DNA from: Pseudomonadota bacterium
GTDB lineage: Bacteria > Pseudomonadota > Alphaproteobacteria > Caulobacterales > Caulobacteraceae
DNA: 64,000 nucleotides
Assembly: GCA_023433585.1 (NCBI GenBank)
Contig: JAEZCL010000211.1
Span: 13,698 to 77,697, forward strand
Direction of reading: 5' to 3'
The position numbers and the translations under genes are program-made. Positions 52,986 through 63,972 of the stretch are shown in pieces (the stretch's first letter is position 1; every line of letters begins with the position of its first letter). Below the pieces are notes generated by a model. It saw only the letters and a program-made list of their open reading frames with translations. It made no database searches and was not told where the DNA came from.

Positions 52986-55607
52986 TTGCAAGATCACGCC
53001 GTGCTGGCCTTCGTGGGCCCCGAAGCCTGTCGCTTCGCCATCATGGAGGCGACAGAGGATCGTCCGCGCCTGTCGCAGTATCGCGAGATCGCCGTGCGGT
53101 CGGATCAGACCCTGACGGGCGTCATGGGCGAATACGCCCGCGGCCTGGGCCAACCCCTGCCGCTGCGGCTGGGCCTGGCCGTGGCCGCTCCGGTCAATGA
53201 CGAACGCATCACCGTCACTCAGTCCGGCTGGTCCTTCACCCGCGAGGAACTGCGCGAAGCCTTCGGCTTCGAGACCCTGTCGATCATCAATGACGCGGCG
53301 GCGGCGGCCCTGTCGCTGCAATGGCTGGAGACCGGCGACACCCTGGCGATCGGCGCCGCGGAGGCGCCCGTGGGCGGGCTGGCCGAGGGCCGTTATGCGG
53401 TGGTCAGCGCCGACTTCGGACTGGGCGTCTCGGCGGTCGAGGTGGGGCCGGACGGCTGCCGGGTGATCGACACCGAGGCCGGGCACCTGGCCTTCGCCCC
53501 CGACGGCGTCGAGGAGATCGAACTGCTGAAAAGCCTGGGCGAGGTGTTCGGCCGGGTGTCCTATGAACGGCTGATCTCCTGGCCGGGCCTGGCCAATGTG
53601 CACGACGCGCTGAGCCGCGCGCGGGGCCCGGCGCCGTGCGAGCCTCTCAGCTCGCTCGAGGTGGCGCTCTACGCCCGCACCGGCGCGGACCCCCTGTGCC
53701 GCGAGGCGCTGGACCGGTTCCTGGAAGTGCTGGGCGACTTCGCCGGGGCGGCGGCCCTGGCCATGGGGGCCAATCAGGGCGTGTTCCTGACCGGCCGCGC
53801 GGTGATCGAGGCCCAGGACCAGCTGGGCGTCAGCCGCTTCCGCGAGCGCTTCGAGGCCAAGGGGCGGCTGAGCGGCGTGGTGGCGCGCCTGCCGGTGTGG
53901 GCCGTGGTCAATCCGGGCGCGGTGCTGATCGGCGCGGCGCGCCGGCTGACCACCGACCGGGCGCGGGCCGAGGCGCCGTTGCTGATCCCGCCCGCCGCCG
54001 TCAAGGCGCCGGCGACCCCGCCGCCCGCGCGCCCCGCCGACCGCCGCCTGGTCCGGCGCCTGGGCCAGCCGCTTCTGGACGCGGTGGCCAGCGGCCTGCT
54101 GGTGGTGGATTCAGACCTGAACATCGTGGCCTCCAACGCCCGCTTCTGGGCCGGATCGGGCGCCCCGGCCGCCCTGAGGCAGGCGGGCGCGCCCATCGAA
54201 CCGTGCCTGCGCGCCCTGGCCGAGCTGGGCGAGTGGCGGGCCGACGACGTGGAGACGGCGCTGAATTGCCTGCGCCGGGGCGAACCCTTCGTCATCGAGC
54301 GCCAGGGGTTCGGCGGCCGGGTCACGCGCGACGAGGCTCTGCCGATCGCGTCCGGGGGCTGGATGATTACCGCCGAGGACGTGACGGTGCTGGCCAAGCG
54401 GGCGCGCGAGCTGCAGGGCCTGACCGCCGATCTGCGCGACGCCAAGAGGGATGCGGAAGCCGCCAACGAGGCCAAGTCCGCCTTCCTGGCCACCATGAGC
54501 CACGAGATCCGCACGCCCCTGAACGGGGTGCTGGGCATGACCCAGGCCATGGCGCAGGACGACCTGTCCCCCGCCCAGGCCGAGCGGCTGTCGGTCATCA
54601 AGCAGTCCGGCGAATGCCTGCTGGCGATCCTCAACGATATTCTGGACCTGTCCAAGATCGAGGCCGGAAAGCTGGAGCTGGAGGAGACCGATTTCGACCT
54701 GGAGGCGCTGCTGCTGGGCGCGCGCTCCACTTTCACGGCCCTGGCCAACAAGAAGGGCCTGTCCTTCGACCTGACCGTGGCGCCCGAGGCTCTGGGCGCC
54801 TGGCGCGGCGACCCGACCCGGGTGCGCCAGATCCTCTACAATCTGATTTCCAACGCCCTGAAGTTCACCGAACAGGGCGAGGTGCGCGTGGCCGCCGCCT
54901 GTGAAGGCGAGGCCCTGACCCTGACCGTGACCGACACCGGTATCGGCATCGCTGAAAGCGGCCTGCAGGGCCTGTTCGACAAGTTCGTCCAGGCCGACGC
55001 CTCGACGACGCGCCGATATGGCGGCACTGGCCTGGGCCTGGCGATCACCCGGCAGCTGGCCGAACTGATGGGCGGCGCGATCACCGTGGCCAGCCGACCG
55101 GGCCAGGGAACCTGCTTCAGGGTGGTCCTGAACCTGCCGCGCGGCGAAGAGAGCGGGATGGTCGAGCCAGAGGCCGCGCCCGACGCCGCCGTCGGATGCG
55201 AGCGCGGGCTGAAGGTGCTGGCGGCCGAGGACAACAGGGTCAATCAGCTGGTCCTGAAGACGCTGTTGCACCAGCTGGGCGTGGACCTGACCGTCGTGGA
55301 CGACGGGCTGGAGGCGGTGGAGGCCTGGGCCCGCGAGCCTTGGGACCTGATTCTGATGGACGTGCAGATGCCGCGCATGGACGGCCCCGGCGCCGCGCGC
55401 GCCATCCGCGCGGCCGAAGCCTCGACGGGCCGGATACGCACACCCATCATCGCCCTGACCGCCAACGTCATGACCCATCAGGTGGCGGAATATCTGGGCG
55501 CCGGCATGGACCGCTGCGTCGCCAAGCCCCTCCAGATCGCCGCCTTGGTGGAGGCCATCGCGGCGGTGACGGCGCCCGGCGACGACGCGGCGGCCGATGC
55601 GGCCTGA
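52986..55607 (+). CDS. Hybrid histidine kinase with N-terminal glucokinase-like sensor domain
   Basis: An 873-residue soluble protein with no membrane helices. Residues 1-320 align with bacterial glucokinase. IIND (Asn102, Asp103), TEAGH (Glu164, His167) and SYERL (Glu194) match the E. coli hexose ligands Asn99, Asp100, Glu157, His160 and Glu187, the last three with identical spacing. The ATP loop DxGGTxxR is replaced by FVGPEACR, and GTGLG by DFGLG. A PAS-like domain (~360-470), HisKA with His506, HATPase (~600-718, DTGIGI, GGTGLGL) and a receiver with Asp792 and Lys847 follow. TTG 52986 (GGGGAGA upstream) is needed to keep the first strand. It likely senses a hexose and signals by phosphotransfer; catalysis is doubtful. 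Confidence 0.9.
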   Translation: MQDHAVLAFVGPEACRFAIMEATEDRPRLSQYREIAVRSDQTLTGVMGEYARGLGQPLPLRLGLAVAAPVNDERITVTQSGWSFTREELREAFGFETLSIINDAAAAALSLQWLETGDTLAIGAAEAPVGGLAEGRYAVVSADFGLGVSAVEVGPDGCRVIDTEAGHLAFAPDGVEEIELLKSLGEVFGRVSYERLISWPGLANVHDALSRARGPAPCEPLSSLEVALYARTGADPLCREALDRFLEVLGDFAGAAALAMGANQGVFLTGRAVIEAQDQLGVSRFRERFEAKGRLSGVVARLPVWAVVNPGAVLIGAARRLTTDRARAEAPLLIPPAAVKAPATPPPARPADRRLVRRLGQPLLDAVASGLLVVDSDLNIVASNARFWAGSGAPAALRQAGAPIEPCLRALAELGEWRADDVETALNCLRRGEPFVIERQGFGGRVTRDEALPIASGGWMITAEDVTVLAKRARELQGLTADLRDAKRDAEAANEAKSAFLATMSHEIRTPLNGVLGMTQAMAQDDLSPAQAERLSVIKQSGECLLAILNDILDLSKIEAGKLELEETDFDLEALLLGARSTFTALANKKGLSFDLTVAPEALGAWRGDPTRVRQILYNLISNALKFTEQGEVRVAAACEGEALTLTVTDTGIGIAESGLQGLFDKFVQADASTTRRYGGTGLGLAITRQLAELMGGAITVASRPGQGTCFRVVLNLPRGEESGMVEPEAAPDAAVGCERGLKVLAAEDNRVNQLVLKTLLHQLGVDLTVVDDGLEAVEAWAREPWDLILMDVQMPRMDGPGAARAIRAAEASTGRIRTPIIALTANVMTHQVAEYLGAGMDRCVAKPLQIAALVEAIAAVTAPGDDAAADAA

Positions 55608-55634
55608 TCCCGAGCACCGAGAAAGGCGAACGCC

Positions 55635-56681
55635 ATGACACCCTTCACACGCCGCCGCGTGCTTCTGGGAGGCGCCGGACTGATGACGACCTCGAGCGTT
55701 TCCGGATGCGGGCGGGCGACCGACGTGTCCGCGCCGCGCCGGACCGTCGGCGATGTGCGGCGCCTGTCGCCGCTGATGGATGCGATCATTCCGCCCGGCG
55801 CCGAGGTCGAGGTGCTGGCCGAGGGGTTCGACTGGGCCGAGGGGCCGGTGTGGGTCGAGGACGGCGGCTATCTGCTGTTCACCGACGTGCCCCAGAACGT
55901 GATCTGGCGGTGGTCGGAGGCCGACGGCCTTGCGGAGTTCATGCGGCCGTCGGGTTTCGACGGCGTGGATGGGTCGCATCTGCGCGAACCCGGCGCCAAC
56001 GGCCTGGCGATCGAGGCGGCCGGAACCCTTCTGATGTGCGATCACGGCAACCGCTCCCTATCGCGGGTCGACCTGGCCGTGCGTGAAAAGACCATCGTCG
56101 TCGACCGGTTCGAAGGGCGGCGCTTCAACAGCCCCAATGACCTGGTGATCGCCGCTGACGGCTCGGTCTATTTCACCGATCCGCCCTATGGGCTGGAGGG
56201 ACTGAACGATTCGCCGGTCAGGGAACTGAGCCATAACGGCGTCTATCGCCTGGCGCCGGACGGACGGGTGGCGCTGCTCGACGCCTCGCTGAGCTTCCCC
56301 AACGGCCTGGCGCTGTCGCCGGATCAGCGCACCCTTTATGTGGCCGTTTCCGATCCCGAAGGGCCGGTTGTCATGGCCTATGATCTGAACGAGGACGGCC
56401 TGCCCGTTTCGTCCCGTGTGTTCTTCGACGCCGCGCCCCTGATGGGGCCGGATGCGCCAGGCCTTCCCGATGGGATGAAGGTGGACCCACAGGGCCGCAT
56501 CTTCGCCACCGGCCCGGGCGGCGTTCTGGTGCTGTCGCCCGAGGGCGAGCTTTTGGGCGTCATCGACGCCGGGCGGGCCGTCGCCAACTGCGCTTTCGGC
56601 CCTGGGGGCGCCGGCCTGTTTCTGGCGGCGGACGACGTTCTGGCGCGGGTGGCGCTGCACCCCGCCGGACGTCTTCGGTGA
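55635..56681 (+). CDS. SMP-30/gluconolactonase-family protein, exported
   Basis: A 348-residue six-bladed propeller of the SMP-30 family, which hydrolyses sugar lactones such as glucono- or xylonolactone. The N-terminus TRRRVLLGGAG is Tat-like, and a Cys in SVSGC near residue 25 may be a lipid site. Metal ligands are suggested by the Glu in WAEGPVW, the Asn in NSPNDLV and the Asn/Asp in SFPNGLALSPD. It starts 27 bases after the sensor kinase and probably shares its transcript, tying lactone hydrolysis to sugar sensing. Confidence 0.88.
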   Translation: MTPFTRRRVLLGGAGLMTTSSVSGCGRATDVSAPRRTVGDVRRLSPLMDAIIPPGAEVEVLAEGFDWAEGPVWVEDGGYLLFTDVPQNVIWRWSEADGLAEFMRPSGFDGVDGSHLREPGANGLAIEAAGTLLMCDHGNRSLSRVDLAVREKTIVVDRFEGRRFNSPNDLVIAADGSVYFTDPPYGLEGLNDSPVRELSHNGVYRLAPDGRVALLDASLSFPNGLALSPDQRTLYVAVSDPEGPVVMAYDLNEDGLPVSSRVFFDAAPLMGPDAPGLPDGMKVDPQGRIFATGPGGVLVLSPEGELLGVIDAGRAVANCAFGPGGAGLFLAADDVLARVALHPAGRLR

Positions 56682-56797
56682 AAAAATGCCGCAGAATGGG
56701 CGCTGTGGCCTTAAAAGTAGAAATTCATGCCTGATGCCTGTTGCATCGCAGCGGGATTTGGGGTTTGGTCCACACATCGCAGATCAAGGCTGACGAC

Positions 56798-56947
56798 GTG
56801 AACCCTCGCGCGCCCATTGCTGGACTGAACACCACGGCCGCCGCCGTCGTGCGTCCGCACGCGCCTGTCCTAGCCCTGCAAACCCTTACTTTTATTACCG
56901 TACTCGTGCTCGCGCTTCTTGGAGCCGCGGGGCTGCACGCGACCTGA
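56798..56947 (+). CDS. ilv leader peptide
   Basis: A 49-residue peptide from GTG 56798 whose second half is packed with branched-chain residues (VLALQTLTFITVLVLALLG). The codons there are unusual for this genome (CTA, CTT, ATT, GTA), which makes ribosome stalling more likely. It ends just before an antiterminator/terminator pair and 88 bases upstream of ilvD. Caulobacter ilv genes are known to use such attenuation. A longer form from TTG 56741 is possible. Confidence 0.8.
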   Translation: MNPRAPIAGLNTTAAAVVRPHAPVLALQTLTFITVLVLALLGAAGLHAT

Positions 56948-56980
56948 AACTGAACCTCAGGACCGTCCGCACAGCCCCGC
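56927..56980 (+). promoter_or_regulatory. Antiterminator pairing of the ilv attenuator
   Basis: GCGGGGCTG at 56927-56935, inside the last leader codons, is fully complementary to CAGCCCCGC at 56972-56980, which overlaps the 5' arm of the terminator. If the ribosome stalls at the Leu/Ile/Val codons, this pairing would form and block the terminator; if it reaches the stop codon it would cover the first arm. Confidence 0.75.
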
Positions 56981-57002
56981 TTCCCACGGAAGCGGGGTTT
57001 TT
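56975..57002 (+). terminator. Attenuator terminator upstream of ilvD
   Basis: A perfect 10-bp stem (CCCCGCTTCC and its complement, 56975-56984 and 56988-56997), a 3-base loop and a T run, 33 bases before the ilvD start. Premature termination here would be set by branched-chain aminoacyl-tRNA supply. Confidence 0.9.
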
Positions 57003-57034
57003 CGTGTTTGGCGGTCCCGAACCCTCTGGACCAA

Positions 57035-58783
57035 ATGACGCAAAAATTTTCCTCCAACCAGCCTGATTCCGGCCGCAGAAGCGGAGCGGTGACGCGCGGC
57101 CCGAACCGGGCGGCCGCGCGCAGCTATCTGCGCGCCACGGGCATGGACGACGCCGACTTCGAGCGGCCGATGATCGCGGTGGTCAACACCTGGTCGTCGG
57201 TGACGCCGTGCAACATGCACCTGGACCGCCTGGCCGAGGACGTGCGGCGCGGAATCCGCGAGGCGGGCGGCTGGCCGGTGGACTTCAACACCATCGTCGT
57301 CACCGACGGCATCTCCATGGGCACGGCGGGGATGAAGGCGTCCCTGATCTCGCGCGAGGTGGTGGCCGATTCCATCGAGCTGGCGGTGCAGGGCCACCAG
57401 CTGGACGGCGTGGTCTGCATCGTCGGCTGCGACAAGACCATCCCGGCCGCCGCCATGGCTCTGGCGCGCATGGATATCCCTGGGCTGGTCTATTACGGCG
57501 GCACCATCATGCCGGGGCGGATCGGCGAGAAGGAAATCTCGATCCAGGAGGTGTTCGAGGCCATCGGCGCCCACGGGGCGGGCAAGCTGGACGACGCGGG
57601 CCTGAAGACGGTCGAGGCCGCCGCCTGTCCCGGCGCCGGGGCCTGCGGCGGCCAGTTCACCGCCAACACCATGGCCATGGCCCTCAGCGTCATGGGCCTG
57701 TCGCCCATGGGCGCCAACGACGTGCCGGCCGTCCATCCCGACAAGGCCGCCGAGGGCGAGCGCTGCGGTCGCCTGGCGGTCGAGCTGACGGTCAAGGGGA
57801 TCAGCGCGCGCGCCTTCATCACGTCGCGCTCCCTGATGAACGCGGCGGTCGCCTGTTCCGCCTCGGGCGGGTCCACCAATGCGGTGCTGCATCTGACCGC
57901 CATCGCAGCCGAGGCGGGCGTGCCGTTCGGGGTCGAGGACTGCCATTTCGCCTGCGAGACCACGCCGGTCATCTGCGACCTGAAGCCGGGCGGGCAGTTC
58001 CTGGCGCATCATCTGTTCGTGGCGGGCGGCGCGCGGCTGGTGACCCAGCGGCTGGCCTGGGCGGGCAAGATCGCCGACGCGCCCACCGTCTCGGGCCGCA
58101 GCCTGTTCGAGGAGGCCGCCGAGGCCGAGGAGGCGCCCGGCCAGAAGGTCGTCGCCGATTTCGACAAGCCCGTGATGGCGCGCGGCAGCTATGCGGTCAT
58201 CTACGGCGACCTGGCGCCCGAAGGCGCGGTCATCAAGCTGACCGGCCACAAGGTCGACCGCTTCGAGGGCCCGGCGAAGGTCTTCGACTGCGAGGAGGAC
58301 GCCTTCGAAGCGGTGCAGTCCGGTGCGGCGGGCGAGGGCGACGTCATCATTATCCGCCATGAAGGGCCGAAGGGCGGCCCCGGCATGCGCGAGATGCTGC
58401 AGGTCACCGCCGCCCTGAAGGGCCGCAAGGTCGAGAACGTGGCCCTGATAACCGACGGGCGGTTCTCCGGCGCATCCTACGGTTTCGTCGCCGGGCATGT
58501 GTCGCCCGAGGCGGCCGTCGGCGGCCCCATCGCCCGGATCCGCGACGGCGACCGCGTCACCATCGACGTCACGAACCGCCGTATCGACGTGGACGCGGAC
58601 CTGGACGCCCGCCGCGCCGAGCCGCCCCGGCGCGAGGCGCCCGTCGGCGTCTTCGCCAAATACGCCGCCCTGGCGGCTTCCGCCTCGCAAGGGGCGGTGA
58701 CCATGCCCGATCCCCCGCCCGCGCGCACGGCCCAGGCCGCCGCATACGGCGCCGCCCGAACCCCCGCCCACGAGGACGCCTGA
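57035..58783 (+). CDS. ilvD: Dihydroxy-acid dehydratase
   Basis: A 582-residue iron-sulfur enzyme of isoleucine/valine synthesis that dehydrates dihydroxy acids to 2-keto acids. I prefer ATG 57035; an in-frame TTG at 57008 is the alternative. Cluster Cys residues lie in [16 protein letters not shown] and [16 protein letters not shown]; the C-terminal [23 protein letters not shown] is the family signature. It is the first structural gene after the attenuator. Its TGA overlaps the ilvC ATG by one base. Confidence 0.96.
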   Translation: MTQKFSSNQPDSGRRSGAVTRGPNRAAARSYLRATGMDDADFERPMIAVVNTWSSVTPCNMHLDRLAEDVRRGIREAGGWPVDFNTIVVTDGISMGTAGMKASLISREVVADSIELAVQGHQLDGVVCIVGCDKTIPAAAMALARMDIPGLVYYGGTIMPGRIGEKEISIQEVFEAIGAHGAGKLDDAGLKTVEAAACPGAGACGGQFTANTMAMALSVMGLSPMGANDVPAVHPDKAAEGERCGRLAVELTVKGISARAFITSRSLMNAAVACSASGGSTNAVLHLTAIAAEAGVPFGVEDCHFACETTPVICDLKPGGQFLAHHLFVAGGARLVTQRLAWAGKIADAPTVSGRSLFEEAAEAEEAPGQKVVADFDKPVMARGSYAVIYGDLAPEGAVIKLTGHKVDRFEGPAKVFDCEEDAFEAVQSGAAGEGDVIIIRHEGPKGGPGMREMLQVTAALKGRKVENVALITDGRFSGASYGFVAGHVSPEAAVGGPIARIRDGDRVTIDVTNRRIDVDADLDARRAEPPRREAPVGVFAKYAALAASASQGAVTMPDPPPARTAQAAAYGAARTPAHEDA

Positions 58784-59796
58784 TGCCCATCACCATCTAC
58801 ACCAACGACGACATCCGTCCCGGCGCCGTCGCCGGCCAGCGCATCGCCATCATCGGCTATGGATCGCAGGGCCGCGCCCACGCCCAGAACCTGAAGGACT
58901 CCGGCCATGACGTGATCGTCGGCGTCCGCCAGGGCGGCAAGGGCTGGAAACATGCGACGGCCGACGGCGTGCCGACCGCCGAACCGGCCGAAGCGGTCAA
59001 GGGCGCCGACATCATCGCCATCCTGACGCCGGACATGATCCAGGGCGAGGTTTACCGCGACACCATCGAGCCGAACGCCAAACAGGGCGCGGCCATCCTG
59101 TTCGCCCACGGCTTCTCGATCATCTACGACCGGGTCGCGCCGCGCGAGGACATGGACGTGATCCTGGTGGCGCCGAAAGGTCCCGGTGACCTGGTCCGGC
59201 GCGAATTCGCGCGCGGCCGGGGCGTGCCCAGCCTGTTCGCCGTCGAGCGCGACGCCACCGGCAAGGCGCGGGACCGGGCCATGGGCTATGCGAAAGGCAT
59301 CGGCGGGGCGACCGGCGGCCTGCTGGAAACCAGCTTCCGCGAAGAGACCGAGACCGACCTGTTCGGCGAACAGGCCGTGCTGTGCGGCGGCGCCAAGGAA
59401 CTGGTCATGTCGGGCTTCAACACCCTGGTCGAGGCCGGATACCAGCCCGAGATCGCCTATTTCGAATGCCTGCACGAGCTGAAGCTGATCGTGGACCTGT
59501 TCTACGAGGGCGGCGTCACCAAGATGCACGAGTTCATCTCCGAGACCGCCAAATACGGCGCCGTCGCCTCGGGGCCGCGCGTGGTCAACGACGAGACCCG
59601 CGCCCGCATGAAGGAGATCCTGGACGACATCCAGTCGGGCCAGTTCGCCCGTGACTGGATCGCCGAGAACGAGGCCGGAAAGGGCCAGTACGAAGCCTGG
59701 CTGAAGGCCGACTACGAGCATCCCATCGAGACGACCGGTGCGCGCCTGCGCCAGCGCATGGCCTGGCTGAACGCCCCCAAATCCGAAGCGGCCTGA
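58783..59796 (+). CDS. ilvC: Ketol-acid reductoisomerase (class I)
   Basis: A 337-residue short-type KARI that isomerises and reduces acetolactate using NADPH. The Rossmann [17 protein letters not shown] loop lies near residue 26, and the metal-binding acids are in the C-terminal knot ([16 protein letters not shown] and [13 protein letters not shown]). It overlaps ilvD by one base and is followed 28 bases later by ilvB. Confidence 0.97.
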   Translation: MPITIYTNDDIRPGAVAGQRIAIIGYGSQGRAHAQNLKDSGHDVIVGVRQGGKGWKHATADGVPTAEPAEAVKGADIIAILTPDMIQGEVYRDTIEPNAKQGAAILFAHGFSIIYDRVAPREDMDVILVAPKGPGDLVRREFARGRGVPSLFAVERDATGKARDRAMGYAKGIGGATGGLLETSFREETETDLFGEQAVLCGGAKELVMSGFNTLVEAGYQPEIAYFECLHELKLIVDLFYEGGVTKMHEFISETAKYGAVASGPRVVNDETRARMKEILDDIQSGQFARDWIAENEAGKGQYEAWLKADYEHPIETTGARLRQRMAWLNAPKSEAA

Positions 59797-59824
59797 GCCC
59801 GAAGGGATCGCTGAAAGCACCGTC

Positions 59825-61519
59825 ATGACCGCCGTCCTGAAACAGTCCGACACCGCCGCCGTGACCCAGACCGGCGCGCGCCTGCTCGTCTCCAGCCTGG
59901 AGGCGATGGGGGTGAAGGTGCTGTTCGGCTATCCGGGCGGCGCGATCATGCCGGTCTATGACGCCCTGGTCGGAACCTCGATGAAGCACATCCTGGTCCG
60001 CCACGAACAGGGCGCCGCCTTCGCCGCCGACGCCTATGCGCGGGCGTCGGGCCAGGTGGGGGTGTGCATGGCCACCTCCGGGCCCGGCGCCACCAACCTC
60101 ATCACCGGCATCGCCAACGCCATGATGGACTCCGTGCCGATGGTCTGCATCACCGGCAATGTCGCCACCGGCCTGATGGGCACAGACGCCTTTCAGGAGG
60201 TCGACATCCTGGGCTGCACCCTGCCCATCGTGAAGCACAGCTGGGTGGTGCGTGACGCCGCCGACATTCCCTCCGTGGTGGCCGAAGCCTTCCGCGTGGC
60301 GAAGGAGGGCCGTCCTGGCCCGGTGCTGATCGACCTGCCCAAGGACGTCCAGTTCGCTGAGGTCGCCCAGGCTTTCGCCGCGCCCATCTCCAATGACCCG
60401 GTCGAAGCGGTCGATCACGCCGCGATCCGCCAGGCCGAGGCGGCCATCCGCGAGGCCGAGCGCCCGGTGCTGTATATCGGCGGCGGGGTCAGGATCGCCG
60501 GGGCGGTGGACGAACTGCGCGCCCTGTTCGAGCGCACGGGAATCCCCGCCGTGGCCACCCTGAACGGCCTGGGCGCCGTGCCCACCGACGCGCCCGGCTT
60601 CCTGGGCATGATGGGCATGCACGGAACCCGCGCGGCCAACGAGGCGGTGCAGGAAGCCGACCTGCTGGTCGTGCTGGGCGCCCGGTTCGACGACCGGGCC
60701 ACCGGCAAGCTGGCCGAGTTCGCGCCCCACGCCCGCATCGTCCACTACGACATCGACCCGGCCGAGATCTCCAAGCTGCGCGAGGCGACGGTGGCGGTGG
60801 TGGGCGACGTGAAGGCCGCCCTGGCCGCCACCGATCCGGGACCGCTGGCCATCGACCCGTGGATCATTCGCTGCGCCGCGCGCGCCCAGCGGAGCGCGCC
60901 CAGCTATGACGCGCCGGGCGAGGGGGTCTATGCGCCGGCCCTGCTGAAGGAATTGTCGGAACGGGCCGGGGACGATTTCGTCGCCGCCTGCGACGTGGGC
61001 CAGCATCAAATGTGGGTGGCCCAGCACTGTCGTTTCGCCCGGCCCGAGGCGCACCTGACCTCGGGCGGCCTGGGGGCCATGGGCTATGGCCTGCCCGCCG
61101 GGCTGGGCGCCAAGCTGGCGCGTCCCGACGCCCAGGTGGTCACCGTCTCGGGCGACGGCAGCTTCATGATGAACATCCAGGAACTGGCGACCCTGCGCCG
61201 CTATGGGGTGGGTCTGAAGATCGTCCTCTTGGACAACGCCTCACTGGGCCTGGTGCGTCAGTGGCAGGCGCTGTTCTTCGACGAGAATTATTCCGAGATC
61301 GACCTGTCGGACAATCCGGACTTCGTCCAGGTGGCCCGGGCCTTCGGCGTCGAGGCCTTCCGCATCGAACGCCGCGACCAGGTCTCCGACGGCCTCGACC
61401 GGCTGCTGAACGCGCCCGGCCCATGCCTGATGCATGTCCTGATCGATCCGAAAGAAAACGTCTGGCCGCTGGTGCCGCCGGGCAAGTCCAACGCTGAAAT
61501 GATGGAGGGCGCGCAATGA
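59825..61519 (+). CDS. ilvB: Acetolactate synthase large subunit
   Basis: A 564-residue thiamine-diphosphate enzyme. The catalytic Glu lies in RHEQGAAFAADAYARASG near residue 60, the FAD-binding middle domain follows, and the ThDP motif runs from SGDGSFMMNIQELATL to NASLGLVRQWQ. It forms acetolactate or acetohydroxybutyrate. Its stop overlaps the start of the short regulatory subunit by 4 bases. Confidence 0.96.
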   Translation: MTAVLKQSDTAAVTQTGARLLVSSLEAMGVKVLFGYPGGAIMPVYDALVGTSMKHILVRHEQGAAFAADAYARASGQVGVCMATSGPGATNLITGIANAMMDSVPMVCITGNVATGLMGTDAFQEVDILGCTLPIVKHSWVVRDAADIPSVVAEAFRVAKEGRPGPVLIDLPKDVQFAEVAQAFAAPISNDPVEAVDHAAIRQAEAAIREAERPVLYIGGGVRIAGAVDELRALFERTGIPAVATLNGLGAVPTDAPGFLGMMGMHGTRAANEAVQEADLLVVLGARFDDRATGKLAEFAPHARIVHYDIDPAEISKLREATVAVVGDVKAALAATDPGPLAIDPWIIRCAARAQRSAPSYDAPGEGVYAPALLKELSERAGDDFVAACDVGQHQMWVAQHCRFARPEAHLTSGGLGAMGYGLPAGLGAKLARPDAQVVTVSGDGSFMMNIQELATLRRYGVGLKIVLLDNASLGLVRQWQALFFDENYSEIDLSDNPDFVQVARAFGVEAFRIERRDQVSDGLDRLLNAPGPCLMHVLIDPKENVWPLVPPGKSNAEMMEGAQ

Positions 61520-61766
61520 GCGACACCATTCACATCCACATCGACCGGGCCGACGGCTCGCTTCAGCGTCTCATCGGCCTGGTCGAGCGACGCGGCTTCC
61601 ACATCGACGGCTTCAGCCTGACGGACGAGGGCGATATGCGCCGCGCGGCCATCGTCGTGCGCGGCCGTGACGCGGGCCGCTGCACCCAGGTGCTGCGCCG
61701 CCAGATCGATCGCCTGATCGGCGTCAACCGCATCGACGCCTCCGTCATCCAGTCGGAGGCCGCGTG

Positions 61767-61767
<1 letters not shown>
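61516..61767 (+). CDS. ilvM: Acetolactate synthase small subunit, short IlvM-like ACT protein
   Basis: An 83-residue ACT-domain protein (IHIHIDRADGSLQRLIGLVERRGFHIDGFSL) directly coupled to ilvB by a 4-base overlap. It is half the length of typical IlvN/IlvH (about 160 or more) and matches the short IlvM type of enterobacterial isozyme II and Xanthomonas-like operons. It should stabilise or activate the large subunit; sensitivity to valine cannot be judged. Confidence 0.88.
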
Positions 61768-63003
<1,236 letters not shown>

Positions 63004-63020
<17 letters not shown>

Positions 63021-63957
63021 CCACATCTGGATGAACGGCGCCCTGACGCCCTGGGCCGAGGCGAAGGTCCATGTGATGAGCCACGCCCTGCATTACGGCA
63101 CCTCGGTGTTCGAGGGAATCCGGGTCTATGACACCCCGGACGGCCCGCGCGGCTTCCGCCTGACCGACCATGTGCGCCGCCTGTTCGACAGCGCGCGCAT
63201 CTATCACTTCGACCTGCCGTTCACCGAGCCCGAGCTGGTCGAGGCGTGCAAGGCGACGGTGCGCGCCAACGGGCTGAAGGGCGCCTATATCCGGCCGATC
63301 GCCTTCCTGGGCGAATGCGGCATGGGGGTGACCCCCGCCCGGCCCAGCGTGGACGTCACTATCGCGGCGTTTCCCTGGGGCGCCTATCTGGGCGACGAGG
63401 CGCTGGAGAAGGGCGTGGACGCCTGTGTCTCGTCCTGGCAGCGGTCGGCGCCGAACACCGTGCCCACCGGCGCCAAGGCGGGCGGCAACTATCTGTCCTC
63501 CTATCTGATCGGGCGCGAGGCGCGGGTCGGTGGCTTCGGCGAAGGCATCGGCCTGGGCGTGGACGGGCGCTTGTCCGAAGGGGCGGGCGAGAACCTGTTC
63601 ATCGTCAAGGACGGGCGCATCCTGACGCCGACCGCCGCCTCGTCGATCCTGATGGGCATCACCCGCGACACGGTCATGCGCCTGGCCGCCGACCAGGGGA
63701 TCGAGGTGGTGGAGCAGAGCCTGCCGCGCGAGATGCTGTATCTGGCCGACGAGATCTTCATGACCGGCACGGCGGCCGAGATCACCCCGGTGCGCTCGGT
63801 GGACGGCATCGCCACGCGCGCGAACGGCCCCGGGCCCGTCACCAGGGCGCTGAACGCCGCCTTCCGCGGCCTGTTCACCGGCGACACGCCCGACCGCCAC
63901 GGCTGGCTGGAGCCGATCTACGAGGGCGCGGCGGTGAAGGAGGCGGCGTATGCGTAA
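63004..63957 (+). CDS. ilvE: Branched-chain amino acid aminotransferase
   Basis: A 317-residue class IV PLP aminotransferase. The catalytic Lys158 lies in PTGAKAGGNYLSSYL; SEGAGENLFIVKDG, LMGITRDTVMRLA and FMTGTAAEITPVRSVDG are the family signature blocks. It makes Leu, Ile and Val from their keto acids. It overlaps leuA by 17 bases and is the last gene of the operon. Confidence 0.95.
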
Positions 63958-63972
63958 GCGCAATCCTGTCTC

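Noticed and set aside
52986..53990. Separate functional glucokinase gene followed by a kinase gene
   Set aside because: There is no stop or new start between the domains. The frame is open through all 873 codons, and the ATP loop is lost.
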